From NCBI RefSeq assembly GCF_000316575.1, contig NC_019682.1, forward strand, positions 6,559,501-6,623,500: 64,000 nt of DNA. The letters are read 5' to 3'. A model generated the notes under the pieces. The model was not told where the DNA came from. It did no database searches and was given only the letters and a program-made list of their open reading frames with translations. How positions within the stretch are numbered: the first letter of the stretch is position 1; each line of letters starts with the position of its first letter. Positions 1-8,342 of the stretch are shown piece after piece. This DNA comes from Calothrix sp. PCC 7507. Its GTDB lineage: Bacteria; Cyanobacteriota; Cyanobacteriia; Cyanobacteriales; Nostocaceae. Both the position numbers and the translations under genes were made by a program.

Positions 1-90
1 GAAATGCCTACCATATCCCACCAATCATGTCAATATTAGCTTGTGAGCGGTCTTTCAACTCAGCACTCTTCATTGATAATGGGCTGTGAT

Positions 91-119
91 CTCCCCGACT
101 TCTTGAAGAAGTCGGGGAG
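91..119. repeat. perfect 29-bp palindrome downstream of the deaminase-family gene
   Basis: Two 14-bp arms, CTCCCCGACTTCTT and its exact complement, surround a single G. It lies 25 bp past the stop of the minus-strand gene ending at 144, so it could form a 3' hairpin on that mRNA. No T-run follows on either strand, so intrinsic termination is not shown; it may be a dispersed palindrome. The preceding bases (about 33-65) resemble, in reverse complement, the sequence at about 14147-14182. Confidence 0.6.
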
Positions 120-143
120 CTGAACACCACTAACCCTGTAAAA

Positions 144-1085
144 TTAATGAGTTTTTGATGATTTTTGCAGCCGTTGCTCAATACCAACATTTCCTTGTAA
201 GCCGCCAGTGTGTATTAATAATAGGCGATCGCCTCTCGGAAAAAATCCCTGCTGTAGCAAATGCATCACGCCATAAAACATTTTTGCGGTATACACGTAA
301 TCTAGAGCTACGTTGTGTTCTTGGGTGAACTGCTGGCTGAATAACAATAGTTGATCATTTACCTTGGCATAGCCGCCCATGTGATAATCACACAACAATT
401 CCCAAGGTGCGGGATAGTCAAATGGTGCAGGGAAATTTGATGTGAGATAATTTTTCAGCAGATCGTCTATTTCTTGGTTTAGGAATTCTCCTGCTTTCAA
501 CACAGGAAAACCGATAACTCGTTGCTGTTTGTCTAGTGAAAGTGCAATCCCAGCAAGGGTTGTTCCTGTGCCGCAGGCTAAACATACAGTATCAAATACA
601 TCTAACTTACTAATTATTTCCGTACAACCGCGCACACCGTTGAGGTTGTTACCACCTTCGGGAACGATCAGCACCTCACCAAAGCGTTGCTGTAAATCCG
701 CCTGCAATGCTGTTGTGTGACGCTGTCGGTAAGTTTCCCGGTCGATGTATACAAGCTGCATACCCTGCTGCACAGCAAAACTCAGCGTAGGATTTAAAGG
801 TAGCCTTTCCTCTCCACGGATCACGCCAATGGTGCGGAAACCAAAAAGATTACCGGCAGCCGCAGTTGCATAGATGTGGTTAGAATAAGCACCCCCAAAA
901 GTCAGCAGCGTCGTAATATTTTGCTGCTTGGCTTCTAAAAGGTTGTATTTCAACTTGAACCATTTATTACCGTTAATCAAGGGGTGCATCAGATCCAGAC
1001 GCAGCAAGGACAAATCAACACCAGCCAAGCGGGCGATCGCACTGTGAATTTGTTGTCTAGGAGGCGGAAGAAAGTTTGAGTACAT
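144..1085 (-). CDS. PLP-dependent ACC deaminase / D-cysteine desulfhydrase family protein
   Basis: The 313-residue product has the fold-type II PLP enzyme layout. An early NGNKWFKLKYN segment (about residue 39) carries the lysine expected to bind PLP. It is followed by a TFGGAYSNHIYATA segment and a C-terminal IHTGGLQG motif that would hold the cofactor phosphate. Length fits the family (300-340 aa). The family deaminates 1-aminocyclopropane-1-carboxylate or desulfhydrates D-cysteine in the cytoplasm; sequence alone does not settle the substrate, and in bacteria without ethylene metabolism D-cysteine is often the better guess. The gene stands alone with an ATG start; the next gene upstream is divergent. 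Confidence 0.85.
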   Translation of the reverse strand: MYSNFLPPPRQQIHSAIARLAGVDLSLLRLDLMHPLINGNKWFKLKYNLLEAKQQNITTLLTFGGAYSNHIYATAAAGNLFGFRTIGVIRGEERLPLNPTLSFAVQQGMQLVYIDRETYRQRHTTALQADLQQRFGEVLIVPEGGNNLNGVRGCTEIISKLDVFDTVCLACGTGTTLAGIALSLDKQQRVIGFPVLKAGEFLNQEIDDLLKNYLTSNFPAPFDYPAPWELLCDYHMGGYAKVNDQLLLFSQQFTQEHNVALDYVYTAKMFYGVMHLLQQGFFPRGDRLLLIHTGGLQGNVGIEQRLQKSSKTH

Positions 1086-1189
1086 GGGAGGGTTACGGCA
1101 AGATAGCTAAAAAATCTGCATATTACTGCCCATAAGTGCTGATATCTAAGGACTACCAGTGCAAACTCAGTTAATCTTAGGATTTCACA

Positions 1190-1396
1190 GTGCTGCAATA
1201 CGCCGAACATTCCTGCTTTGTCTGTAAGAAAATTATTAGTTATCGCATGGAGGTAGAAGTGACTAGCAGTGGAATTAATAAAATTTTTTGGCAACCAGTG
1301 GACTCAACGCCTAATCAACAAGAGATTAGCAGGTGTCCAAGATGTCGCGCTCAAGTATCAAGATACTTTGGATATTCATTTAAAGCCAGTCAGTAA
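1190..1396 (+). CDS. small putative zinc-ribbon protein
   Basis: A 68-codon frame starting at GTG holds two CxxC knuckles, CFVCKK near residue 9 and CPRCR near residue 50. This spacing fits a zinc ribbon. The knuckles are about 40 residues apart and the linker contains an FWQP segment. An internal ATG at 1247 would lose the first knuckle, so the longer GTG start is preferred although its ribosome site is weak. Function is unknown. It is divergent from the deaminase-family gene. A chance ORF is possible. Confidence 0.45.
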   Translation: MLQYAEHSCFVCKKIISYRMEVEVTSSGINKIFWQPVDSTPNQQEISRCPRCRAQVSRYFGYSFKASQ

Positions 1397-1823
1397 ATAT
1401 GTGAGATACAGAAAACATTGACACCCAGAGACTTTTAAGCCTGTTCCCTGCTATAGCAGTCCCCATCTAAATGGGAACCGTTATATAAGCTTAGTTAAAG
1501 GCGATGCTTTTCACAATATCGCCATTTGAAAATGTGGACAAAGTAATCATTTTTTGCTATTCATTTTCTGGTTGATTGCTAGCCAGTTGTAATGAAGCGG
1601 TGAGCGATCGCTGCTTGATCGTGTAGCGTTTTTCCCTACAGCGATCGCTCAACAACTGGCGATGGTTGGGAGTTTTGAGGTAGTAAGCTCTTGCTCTTTT
1701 CCTCATGCGACTTGTTCACTCTCCCGTCCTGTTCATATGTCAATTTAAACTGCAACAGAAAACTTTTGGCTGCCAAATTGCCATAATATTTTTGCCTAGA
1801 CTTGATTAAGGTGAAAATGTTAA
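1397..1823. other. intergenic region without a gene
   Basis: No credible ORF is seen. It contains the inverted repeat at 1582-1660 and the upstream region of the glycosylase gene. No clear sigma-70 promoter can be assigned by eye. Confidence 0.6.
1582..1660. repeat. long interrupted inverted repeat built around two HIP1 sites
   Basis: Outer arms GCCAGTTGT (1582-1590) and ACAACTGGC (1652-1660) enclose inner arms TGAGCGATCGCTG (1601-1613) and CAGCGATCGCTCA (1639-1651). The two-level symmetry could form a long stem with a loop of about 25 nt. It resembles a small non-autonomous palindromic element more than a terminator, because no T-run follows. Confidence 0.6.
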
Positions 1824-2435
1824 ATGGACTACTCTTTTGCCATTGCTGCGCTCAAAACGAGCGATCGCATCCTCGCCCCCATAATTGAGCAAATCGGTGT
1901 TTGTCAACTTGACCAAGTGCAGCAAACTGGAGACTTATTTTATTCCCTATCTCGGTCAATCCTCTACCAACAACTTTCTGGCAAAGCCGCCGCAGCTATC
2001 CATCACCGATTTCTCCAGCTTTATGCTGATGAACCCTTTCCTACCCCAGAAGCTGTCCTCAACACAACCGATGAAACATTGCGCGGGGTAGGGATTTCCC
2101 GTCCCAAAGTTGTCTATCTCAAAGACTTGGCGCAAAACATCCTCAATGGGTTGCCGACTTTAACAGAATTAGAGGCAATGGAAGACGAAGCCATCATTAA
2201 AATCCTCACACAAGTCAAAGGCATAGGACGTTGGACAGTACAGATGCTATTAATTTTTCGCCTGCATCGCCCTGATGTGCTACCTGTCGATGACTTAGGT
2301 ATTCGTTCCGGAATCCGTCGCATCTATTCCCTACCCGAATTACCCGACAAAAAGACTGTGGAAAAATTGGGACAACAATGGAAACCCTATTGTACAGTTG
2401 CCTCTTGGTATATATGGCGGAGTCTGGAGTTATAA
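1824..2435 (+). CDS. DNA-3-methyladenine glycosylase II (AlkA-type, HhH-GPD)
   Basis: The 203-residue protein belongs to the HhH-GPD superfamily of base-excision repair glycosylases. It has a QQLSGKAA segment (about residue 50), the helix-hairpin-helix LTQVKGIGRWTVQMLL (about 132-147), and the downstream LPVDDLGIRSG segment (about 154-164) with the catalytic aspartate. It lacks the C-terminal Fe-S cysteines of MutY/Nth and the extra N-terminal domain of E. coli AlkA, as in other short bacterial 3-methyladenine glycosylases. Expected role is removal of alkylated purines from DNA. It stands alone and is followed by a good terminator. Confidence 0.88.
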   Translation: MDYSFAIAALKTSDRILAPIIEQIGVCQLDQVQQTGDLFYSLSRSILYQQLSGKAAAAIHHRFLQLYADEPFPTPEAVLNTTDETLRGVGISRPKVVYLKDLAQNILNGLPTLTELEAMEDEAIIKILTQVKGIGRWTVQMLLIFRLHRPDVLPVDDLGIRSGIRRIYSLPELPDKKTVEKLGQQWKPYCTVASWYIWRSLEL

Positions 2436-2590
2436 GTTACTAGACTGAAAAACCAACACCCAACAAGGTTTCAGCAAATTTTCGAGTTTGACCCATCATC
2501 AAATTAGTTTATTTTCTGCAAACTTGCATAATCTTGCGGCGATGAGGTGAGAAGTATACAGAACGACGACCTCCTAGAAGTTGATACCTC

Positions 2591-2613
2591 CCCCTGATCT
2601 CCAGGGGTTTTTT
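2591..2613 (+). terminator. Rho-independent terminator after the glycosylase gene
   Basis: Stem CCCCTG (2591-2596) pairs with CAGGGG (2602-2607) across a 5-nt loop and runs straight into a T-rich tract. It is 155 bp past the glycosylase stop and just before the convergent phospholipase-family gene. The stem is short, so the call is moderate. Confidence 0.55.
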
Positions 2614-2676
2614 GTTTTTATAGACGTAGACAGGTGGGCAACTGCCCACCATATCAGGGTTTTAGCCGAAAATACC

Positions 2677-4401
2677 TTATTGACAAGGCTGTTCGCCAGG
2701 TTGGAGCATAAAAATCTGCTTGTAGGCTTGACAGTTCTCAGCTACAACCATTTTTTGTTGGGGATGTGTGGGTGCTTCTCTTCCCCCTCTCCACTCATTA
2801 TCACCATCGAGAGTCTGGATAAAGCCCAACATAATGTTTGACTCTTTCAGCCGGGAACTACTCCCTAAATCTGTTAATAGCTGATTCACTCCATCTTTAC
2901 TTACTAGTATTAGCTTGCTGATTGTCGCCGTATTATAAGCTGCCGGAAACTGTTGGTAGTCAAACGACTCTGAAGGATTGGTATAGCCTGAATCATTAAT
3001 CCGCAAATATTTTTTGTTGAATGTTTGCAAGTTCACATGTTCTCCAGCACCTTGAGAAAACACCTGATCAAAGTACCTTTCTGGGTTTTCCAGGTATGCT
3101 TTTAGCTCATCTATACTCATACCAGTAGCACTCTTGACAATGGCATCATAAATATTAGCTTTCAGTTGTCTGATAGGGGCAGCTAATGGGCCCAGAACAT
3201 CACCAATAATGCTACTAAGTTTGCTAGCTAATGCGGCGAACTGTCCCACAGCATCCGGTGCGCCAGACATTGATATCAAGTGATTGTTGACGTAATTTTG
3301 GAGAATAGTTTTAGCTTCTTCTACTTTCGCCTTGCGATCGGGATTAAAGAACAGCGCCTTAGCAACTTTGTCACTGACTTGAGGCCATGCTTTCAAACCG
3401 CTGTTGATATCCTCACGCCAATATTCTTTGTAAGTTACTGTTAAACCATTAGCAGTCACATAAGCACCTTTTTGTACCTGAATTGCTGCTGCTTCAGCAT
3501 ATAACTTTGTGGCACTACAAGAAAAATCTAGGGCTTTGCAAGCTTTGGCTTTGCGAACTTTATCGTCATAACGTCGGTCATAGTCTGACTTCGCGGCATA
3601 ATAAGCATCAATATCACGTTGTAATCTCGCTCTCAAGGTAGAGTAAATGCGTGGTATTGAGAACTCAGTTCCGCCGCCTCCTGGTTTCAACAGTGTTGTG
3701 TCTAAATATGAACCGGGTTTGGCATCGATCATGTTGTTATAGATGAAATCTTCAACTCCGGCAATACTAGCGTTGAAAAAATTAGCGTTGAGTTCTTGCT
3801 TATTCAAACGCTTATCAACATATCCTTCTACCAGAATGTGTTTAATTGCATTTCCTGGTGGTGCAATTACAAAATGACCACCACTAAAATTATTGATGAA
3901 TGTGTGACCATACATATCTCCCGCTGCATGGGTGAGATAACCAGTCACGAATGCTTTTTTCTGTGGTGTATTGTTACCTGGACTATTACTGAGGTTCCAT
4001 AAATATTTTAGCCAAGTACCAGATCCACCCGCTATTCCTGTATCGTTTGGGGATGGGTGAATCACCTGCTGGCCAGTGAGGATATCTGGGTATGCATCTG
4101 GGCCTAATATACCGGCCCGGTATTGAGCAGGGTAAGCTTTCAGCGCTGCCAGAATAGTAGGATCAACCGGATAATCGCCTAGTTTAGAAAGGACTTTTCC
4201 ATTTTGATAGTCAACACGATAAATGGTGACTTTGCCATCATCAAGGGCATCATTGAGTGCTTGTTGACCGAGATAAACATGGGTAGTTGGCTTCCACGCC
4301 AAAGCAGCATTTGGACAAGCTAACATTCCCACGAAAGTTGCAGCGATCGCTAATCGTAAATATCTCTTACTAAAAGAGATTAGGTGGTGAGATAGTGCCA
4401 T
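2677..4401 (-). CDS. secreted zinc-dependent phospholipase C family protein
   Basis: The 574-residue precursor has a Sec signal peptide (about residues 1-35) ending in ALA, directly followed by Trp36. In the zinc phospholipase C family (B. cereus PLC, clostridial alpha-toxin) the mature protein begins with Trp, whose amino group and carbonyl coordinate zinc. His41 follows, then GILGPDAYPD with acidic ligand candidates, and a THAAGDMYGHTF cluster that supplies the H/D/H zinc ligands. The C-terminal half (about 300-574) does not match a family I recognise. It probably acts in the periplasm or outside the cell. Substrate is not established; family members split phospholipids to diacylglycerol. 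Confidence 0.78.
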   Translation of the reverse strand: MALSHHLISFSKRYLRLAIAATFVGMLACPNAALAWKPTTHVYLGQQALNDALDDGKVTIYRVDYQNGKVLSKLGDYPVDPTILAALKAYPAQYRAGILGPDAYPDILTGQQVIHPSPNDTGIAGGSGTWLKYLWNLSNSPGNNTPQKKAFVTGYLTHAAGDMYGHTFINNFSGGHFVIAPPGNAIKHILVEGYVDKRLNKQELNANFFNASIAGVEDFIYNNMIDAKPGSYLDTTLLKPGGGGTEFSIPRIYSTLRARLQRDIDAYYAAKSDYDRRYDDKVRKAKACKALDFSCSATKLYAEAAAIQVQKGAYVTANGLTVTYKEYWREDINSGLKAWPQVSDKVAKALFFNPDRKAKVEEAKTILQNYVNNHLISMSGAPDAVGQFAALASKLSSIIGDVLGPLAAPIRQLKANIYDAIVKSATGMSIDELKAYLENPERYFDQVFSQGAGEHVNLQTFNKKYLRINDSGYTNPSESFDYQQFPAAYNTATISKLILVSKDGVNQLLTDLGSSSRLKESNIMLGFIQTLDGDNEWRGGREAPTHPQQKMVVAENCQAYKQIFMLQPGEQPCQ

Positions 4402-4526
4402 ATTTTTTACTGTTCACTTCTGTAGATATGGAAGTGAATCATATCAAACAATTAGGTATTATTAGCTACCTAATTTATTGAGAAATTATTAATTAATTCT
4501 TTGAATTTTGCTGAGTCTGATTTGGG

Positions 4527-4982
4527 TTAAGAGTGAGATGATTTCAGCGGTTCTTGCCACTTTTTGCTCCTAATTTGGGGTAATCGCATCCATTGCAAAG
4601 CAACAAAATTTAATACTAAACCAATGATGAATAAAATCACCATCAAAGTAATTTGATACCAAAAAACTGGCTTAATCAATAAATCTGAAACAAGATGAAA
4701 CAAATTGAGGATACTGTAAAATACAGTCAAGCCAAAATGAATGATTCTATAGCCTCTGGCATCAGTAAAAGCGGTGGCAATAATTGTCAACATTGGTAGC
4801 ACAAAAAAGCCCAACATCAACCACATAATTACCGAAATTTCACTCATGGTTGTGGCTTGCTGAGACTCAGCAACAGGTAAACCGTGGAATAATGGCATTA
4901 AAGCCAGTTGCGTATGAAATAAAATCCCTAGTAGAAATACGATCCAAAGGACAATGATTCTTTCTTGATAATTAATAGCCAT
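4527..4982 (-). CDS. four-helix integral membrane protein of unknown function
   Basis: The 151-residue product has four hydrophobic stretches: about residues 9-30, 50-72, 80-100 and 108-130. The ends are polar and the tail is basic. No catalytic motif is visible. The start ATG is preceded by a strong AAGGAGG about 8 nt upstream, which supports it as a real gene. It may be cotranscribed with the phospholipase-family gene 125 bp downstream, but nothing links their functions. Confidence 0.7.
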   Translation of the reverse strand: MAINYQERIIVLWIVFLLGILFHTQLALMPLFHGLPVAESQQATTMSEISVIMWLMLGFFVLPMLTIIATAFTDARGYRIIHFGLTVFYSILNLFHLVSDLLIKPVFWYQITLMVILFIIGLVLNFVALQWMRLPQIRSKKWQEPLKSSHS

Positions 4983-5006
4983 AAATCCTCCTTATACAAA
5001 AAGGAT

Positions 5007-5085
5007 GAAGTCTGAAGTCTGAAGTCTGAAGTCTGTACCCCTGCGGGGAAGCAAGCTACGCGTAGCGTCTCCGTAGGAGAAGTCT
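5007..5085. repeat. heptamer array GAAGTCT x4 with adjoining dispersed palindromic repeat
   Basis: Four exact copies of GAAGTCT run from 5007 to 5034. They are followed by the imperfect palindromic stretch containing GCTACGCGTAGC and CTCCGTAGGAG. Such arrays are known in Nostocales as STRR sequences. Related palindromic text recurs near 14940 and 45355. Confidence 0.8.
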
Positions 5086-5250
5086 GAATAAACTTGTAGA
5101 TTCAAATCCGCTAATTTTAATTATGGGGATTTCCCTGTTTTCCGTTCCCCTTTAATGCTAGTACAGCACAGCGAAAGCAAACATACCATTCCCAATGGCG
5201 CAAAAGCTCGGAATACAATTCTTTTGACTTTTGACTTCCGCCTTGCGGTA

Positions 5251-5733
5251 CTAGTGCTTGTAACCAATCTGACGCATTAACTCCTGGCGTGCTGTCACAT
5301 CTGAAGATGTTTCTAATCCTCTGGGTACAAATCCATCAACTACACCGAGAATGCTCCTGCCTTGCTGCGTTTGTGCCACAATGACCTCTACCGGGTTAGC
5401 TGTTGCACAATAAATCGTACAAACTTCAGGACACTGCTTGATAGCATTCAGAAAGTTGATGGGATAACCTTCCTTGAGCAGGATCACAAAACTGTGTCCA
5501 GCGGCGATCGCCTGAGCATTCTGATTTGCGATATCTTGGAGAGAGCGATCGCTTCCTGTCGTTCTGATGAGGCAAGCTCCCGATGCTTCACAAAAAGCAA
5601 TACCAAACTTGACCTGTGAAGAGATGCCGATCATAATTTCGTACAGGTCTTCCACGGTTTTGATAAAGTGAGCCTGTCCCAAAATGAAGTTGCAGCCTTC
5701 AGGGATTCGCATTGCCACTGATTTGAGTTCCAT
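5251..5733 (-). CDS. adenosine-specific kinase family protein (DUF355)
   Basis: The 160-residue protein matches the DUF355 family by its opening (ELKSVAMRIPEG, NFILGQAHFIKTVEDLYE), by GIAFCEASGACLIRTTGSD in the middle, and by a C-terminal CTIYCATANPVEVIVA segment leading to GVVDGF. Length is normal for the family. The archaeal member PAE2307 was described as binding adenosine. The physiological reaction in cyanobacteria is unknown. It is monocistronic on the minus strand with a well-placed ATG. Confidence 0.8.
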   Translation of the reverse strand: MELKSVAMRIPEGCNFILGQAHFIKTVEDLYEIMIGISSQVKFGIAFCEASGACLIRTTGSDRSLQDIANQNAQAIAAGHSFVILLKEGYPINFLNAIKQCPEVCTIYCATANPVEVIVAQTQQGRSILGVVDGFVPRGLETSSDVTARQELMRQIGYKH

Positions 5734-6200
5734 TTTTTTGCCCTCTTAGCCCAGAACTCAACTAAACAAAGTTGTTAGTAACTATTTTTATATTTTTTTG
5801 AGTGACTAGCTCCATAAGTACATATTTCCTGACATAAAAAATCGGGTTCACATTTTCTCAGAAAAGTTTGGACTGGAAATGTCAATCTGTACAAGGGATG
5901 ATATTTTTAGTTATTCACAGAATTTGAGAGAGTAATAAGCTGATAATTCCCCTTTTGCCGGGGGATTAGGGGAGTTAAAGCTTTATATCAACCATATTGT
6001 GTAAAAAGTGAAGTTTTCAATAACTTTTATTTATTAAATTGAAAAGTAAAAATATTTGCTTCTATCGTTGAGAGTGACTAAAGTTAAATCAGTCAGTCTA
6101 TCAAAAATTGAGTGTTCAATTTCGCTCATTAGCAAGTCAATAGAAAAATTAATAGTGACTGTGCAAATTTAATTACAAATATCTATCAAAAATTACATCT
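5734..6200. other. AT-rich intergenic region between divergent genes
   Basis: It separates the DUF355 gene (minus) and the Rrf2 regulator (plus), so it should hold both promoters. Several T/A-rich tracts are present but no unambiguous -35/-10 pair. A CCCC..GGGG stretch near 5947-5965 could form a weak hairpin. No gene is seen. Confidence 0.5.
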
Positions 6201-6638
6201 GTGGAACTCTCTAACAAATCTGAATATGCGCTTCTAGCCCTGTTAGAGCTGGCGAGTCGTTACTCTAGTGGCGAATCTTTGCAAATCCGACAGATGGCAG
6301 TGCTGCAAGATATACCAAATCGATACTTAGAACAATTACTAGCAACCTTAAGACGTGGGGGTTTGATTAAGAGCATACGCGGGGCTAAAGGTGGTTATGT
6401 TCTAGCACGAGATCCGCGAAAAATCACCCTACTCGAAATTTGGAGTTGCATTGAGGGCGTAGAGGCTGTTGTCCCTCATGTTGATAAGACTCCTGGAACC
6501 CTAGAAAATCAACTGATTCATGAAATTTGGCAAGAAGCGCGTCAGGCTGCTAATGCTGTCTTACAAAAATATACACTCCAAGACCTTTGTGAGCGGCGAG
6601 GTAAAAAGCAGCAGAAGCAATTGATGTACTACATATAG
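6201..6638 (+). CDS. Rrf2 family transcriptional regulator
   Basis: The 145-residue protein begins at GTG with the characteristic ELSNKSEYALLALLELA helix. The winged helix spans about residues 28-72 and includes IPNRYLEQLLATLRRGGLIKS and the wing IRGAKGGYVLA. Family members include IscR, NsrR, CymR and RirA. The three-cysteine cluster that binds Fe-S in IscR/NsrR is absent: only one Cys occurs in the SCIEGVE region and one near the C-terminus. It is therefore more likely CymR-like or sensing through another route. It is monocistronic and its targets are unknown. Confidence 0.85.
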   Translation: MELSNKSEYALLALLELASRYSSGESLQIRQMAVLQDIPNRYLEQLLATLRRGGLIKSIRGAKGGYVLARDPRKITLLEIWSCIEGVEAVVPHVDKTPGTLENQLIHEIWQEARQAANAVLQKYTLQDLCERRGKKQQKQLMYYI

Positions 6639-7077
6639 GAGTGTGCGGGGAATGGGGAATAGTTAGGAGTGTGGATTAAATAAAGTGCAAAAGTATTAGC
6701 GTGTCTAGACTAAAATAGTGCGTTAACCAAAAATAAATCGTACGGGCACGGCACTAGTAAGATTATCGGCTGACCGAAAAGATTTAGGATATCGTACGGG
6801 CACGGCACTAGTAAGGTTATCGGCTTGCCGAAAAGATTTAGGATGCCGTGCCCCTACTTCGCAACTCAATGAGATTGTCTTTTATGGGTGGTTCATTTGA
6901 TTGAATTAATGCAACATTTAAGCCACGCCAGTAGGGTGTGTTAGCGTTCGCTTTTAGCGTTCCCGTAGGGAAGCGTAACGCACCATTTCAGGTTCTACAA
7001 GAATTGCAGGTTATTAAATTCGCGTTCCTTAGTAATATTCTCTCCCTGCTCCTTGCTCCCTGCAACGTCCTAATTGA
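6639..7077. other. intergenic region filled with repeats
   Basis: It holds the 54-bp direct repeat at 6737-6844 and a GTAGGGTGTGTTAGCG-type element at 6931-6984, whose ends are imperfectly inverted. Related elements are at 38050-38140 and 52563-52670. No gene is seen. Confidence 0.6.
6737..6844. repeat. 54-bp unit in two tandem copies
   Basis: Units 6737-6790 and 6791-6844 both start ATCGTACGGGCACGGCACTA and differ at only a few positions. The second unit is followed by ATGCCGTGCCCCTAC, complementary to its own start. One unit plus this tail therefore forms an inverted repeat. This looks like a small hairpin element whose internal part was duplicated. Confidence 0.75.
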
Positions 7078-7518
7078 CTATTTCGACGGCTGCTGTTGTT
7101 GGGAAATCGAAAGGGTGTAGCTATGCTGTGCTGGGGATAGTTCGCCCACATATAGCGAGTAATTTCCAGGTTGCCAATAACCAGAAAATTGTGGTTTTCC
7201 TCCAGAATAACTATCTGCTAGGATACAGAAACGTCCGCCAGGCCCGTCAATCAAAAGTGTGGGTTTTCCTGCACTTTCGACTGTTAATCGTAAATAGGGC
7301 AGAGATTCCTTAATCTGGATAACTTGAGCAGGTTTTTTAGTGATATTACCGCAATTACTTGATACCGCTCCTCCAGATGTGCCATTTACAATCAGGGGAT
7401 CTTGTGGGAGAGTCCGACTAATTTCGATTGGCGGTGTCTGAGCTAAAATAGCCTGGGTAAGAACCAAATTCATGACCAAGGCTATGGGAACAACCTTAAA
7501 TGCCTGATGCGTCTTCAT
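7078..7518 (-). CDS. secreted hypothetical protein
   Basis: The 146-residue product has an N-terminal signal peptide, with cleavage likely after ILAQ near residue 26. Two cysteines (in SNCGN and RFCIL) could form a disulphide. The body contains LTVESAGKPTLLIDGPGG and YWQPGNYSLYVGEL segments, which resemble small beta-sandwich periplasmic domains of cyanobacteria. No enzyme motif is visible and I do not recognise a named family. It is monocistronic. Confidence 0.65.
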   Translation of the reverse strand: MKTHQAFKVVPIALVMNLVLTQAILAQTPPIEISRTLPQDPLIVNGTSGGAVSSNCGNITKKPAQVIQIKESLPYLRLTVESAGKPTLLIDGPGGRFCILADSYSGGKPQFSGYWQPGNYSLYVGELSPAQHSYTLSISQQQQPSK

Positions 7519-7941
7519 TTTAAATTATTGCTCAAGACTGTTGCTAGAGCGATACTTTTTATATATAAGTCTGGATCTTTAGACGGTGGCGATTTGTCTG
7601 TAGTTCCTTGTTTACTTTTCTTCACTCAGTTTGCTTTTAGGTTACTGAGCTTGTCGAAGTATTGTGCCGATTTACTTACGCAACACTGATACGATTTCAG
7701 AATATCCGGATTTGCGACTATAAATGATGAAATCCTTGCTATGAAGCTGTTTGAAAAATTGATGAGTGTATATCTTAAACAAAACTAGATGGCAGCCAAC
7801 CCCAAAGAAATCTGATTTTTCCTTGTGTGAAAGGGTCTTGTTCACACAGACATTAGCTAAAATCACAGACACAACCACCAACAATTAGATTTAGTTGGTC
7901 TGTTTTTGAATTAAGTGTCCTAGCTGAGGTAAAACAGATTT
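7519..7941. other. intergenic region, no gene supported
   Basis: It lies between divergent genes and should carry their promoters. The fragment GAGCTTGTCGAAGTATTG near 7646 resembles a dispersed repeat in this window (GAGCGCAGTCGAAGTA near 45325). A 70-codon minus frame (7672-7884) lacks coding features. Confidence 0.5.
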
Positions 7942-8286
7942 ATGAACCCTCAATCTGAAGAAGAGTTGCAGCGGCGTCTCCAAAAACTAGAGGCAGAGAT
8001 TAAATCCTCATCAGTGGGGAGTACTCAAAAAGAAGCGCCAAGACAGGAATCTCAGTTTAGTTTTCCTAGCTTAAAGTTGCTCCTAGAGCGATCGCTAAAC
8101 CGGTTGAATAGTTTGTCTGGGACAAAAAAGCTAGTGGTTTTGGGTACAACAGCAGTATTAGGCTTAGTGGTGCTGCAAACAGTGCTAAAACTCGTTGCAT
8201 CCGTGATCAGTATGGCACTGTTAGCAGTGTTGGTGTATGTTGGATACAAATTTTTTGTATCTAGTGGCGTTCAACATAAAAAATAG
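7942..8286 (+). CDS. small membrane protein upstream of the HglK-like gene
   Basis: The 114-residue product starts with a charged helix (EEELQRRLQKLEAEI, about residues 5-19) that could form a coiled coil. A polar linker follows, then a hydrophobic C-terminal half with two close membrane spans (about 64-83 and 86-104). It ends 56 bp before the HglK-like gene on the same strand, so joint transcription is likely. Function is unknown; the layout suggests a membrane-anchored scaffold or partner. Confidence 0.7.
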   Translation: MNPQSEEELQRRLQKLEAEIKSSSVGSTQKEAPRQESQFSFPSLKLLLERSLNRLNSLSGTKKLVVLGTTAVLGLVVLQTVLKLVASVISMALLAVLVYVGYKFFVSSGVQHKK

Positions 8287-8342
8287 TCTATTTTTAATGG
8301 CGCTGAGAGCGGTGTAGAAATAAAGTCAAAGGGAATTATGTA

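Noticed and set aside
8-190. 60-codon minus frame at the left edge
   Set aside because: It overlaps the 3' end of the deaminase-family gene and crosses the perfect palindrome at 91-119.
5942-5975. Terminator in the CCCCTTTTGCCGGGGG stretch upstream of the Rrf2 gene
   Set aside because: The stem is short and interrupted, and no T-run follows.
7672-7884. 70-codon minus frame in the 7.5-7.9 kb gap
   Set aside because: Random-looking composition, no ribosome site, starts in repeat-like sequence.
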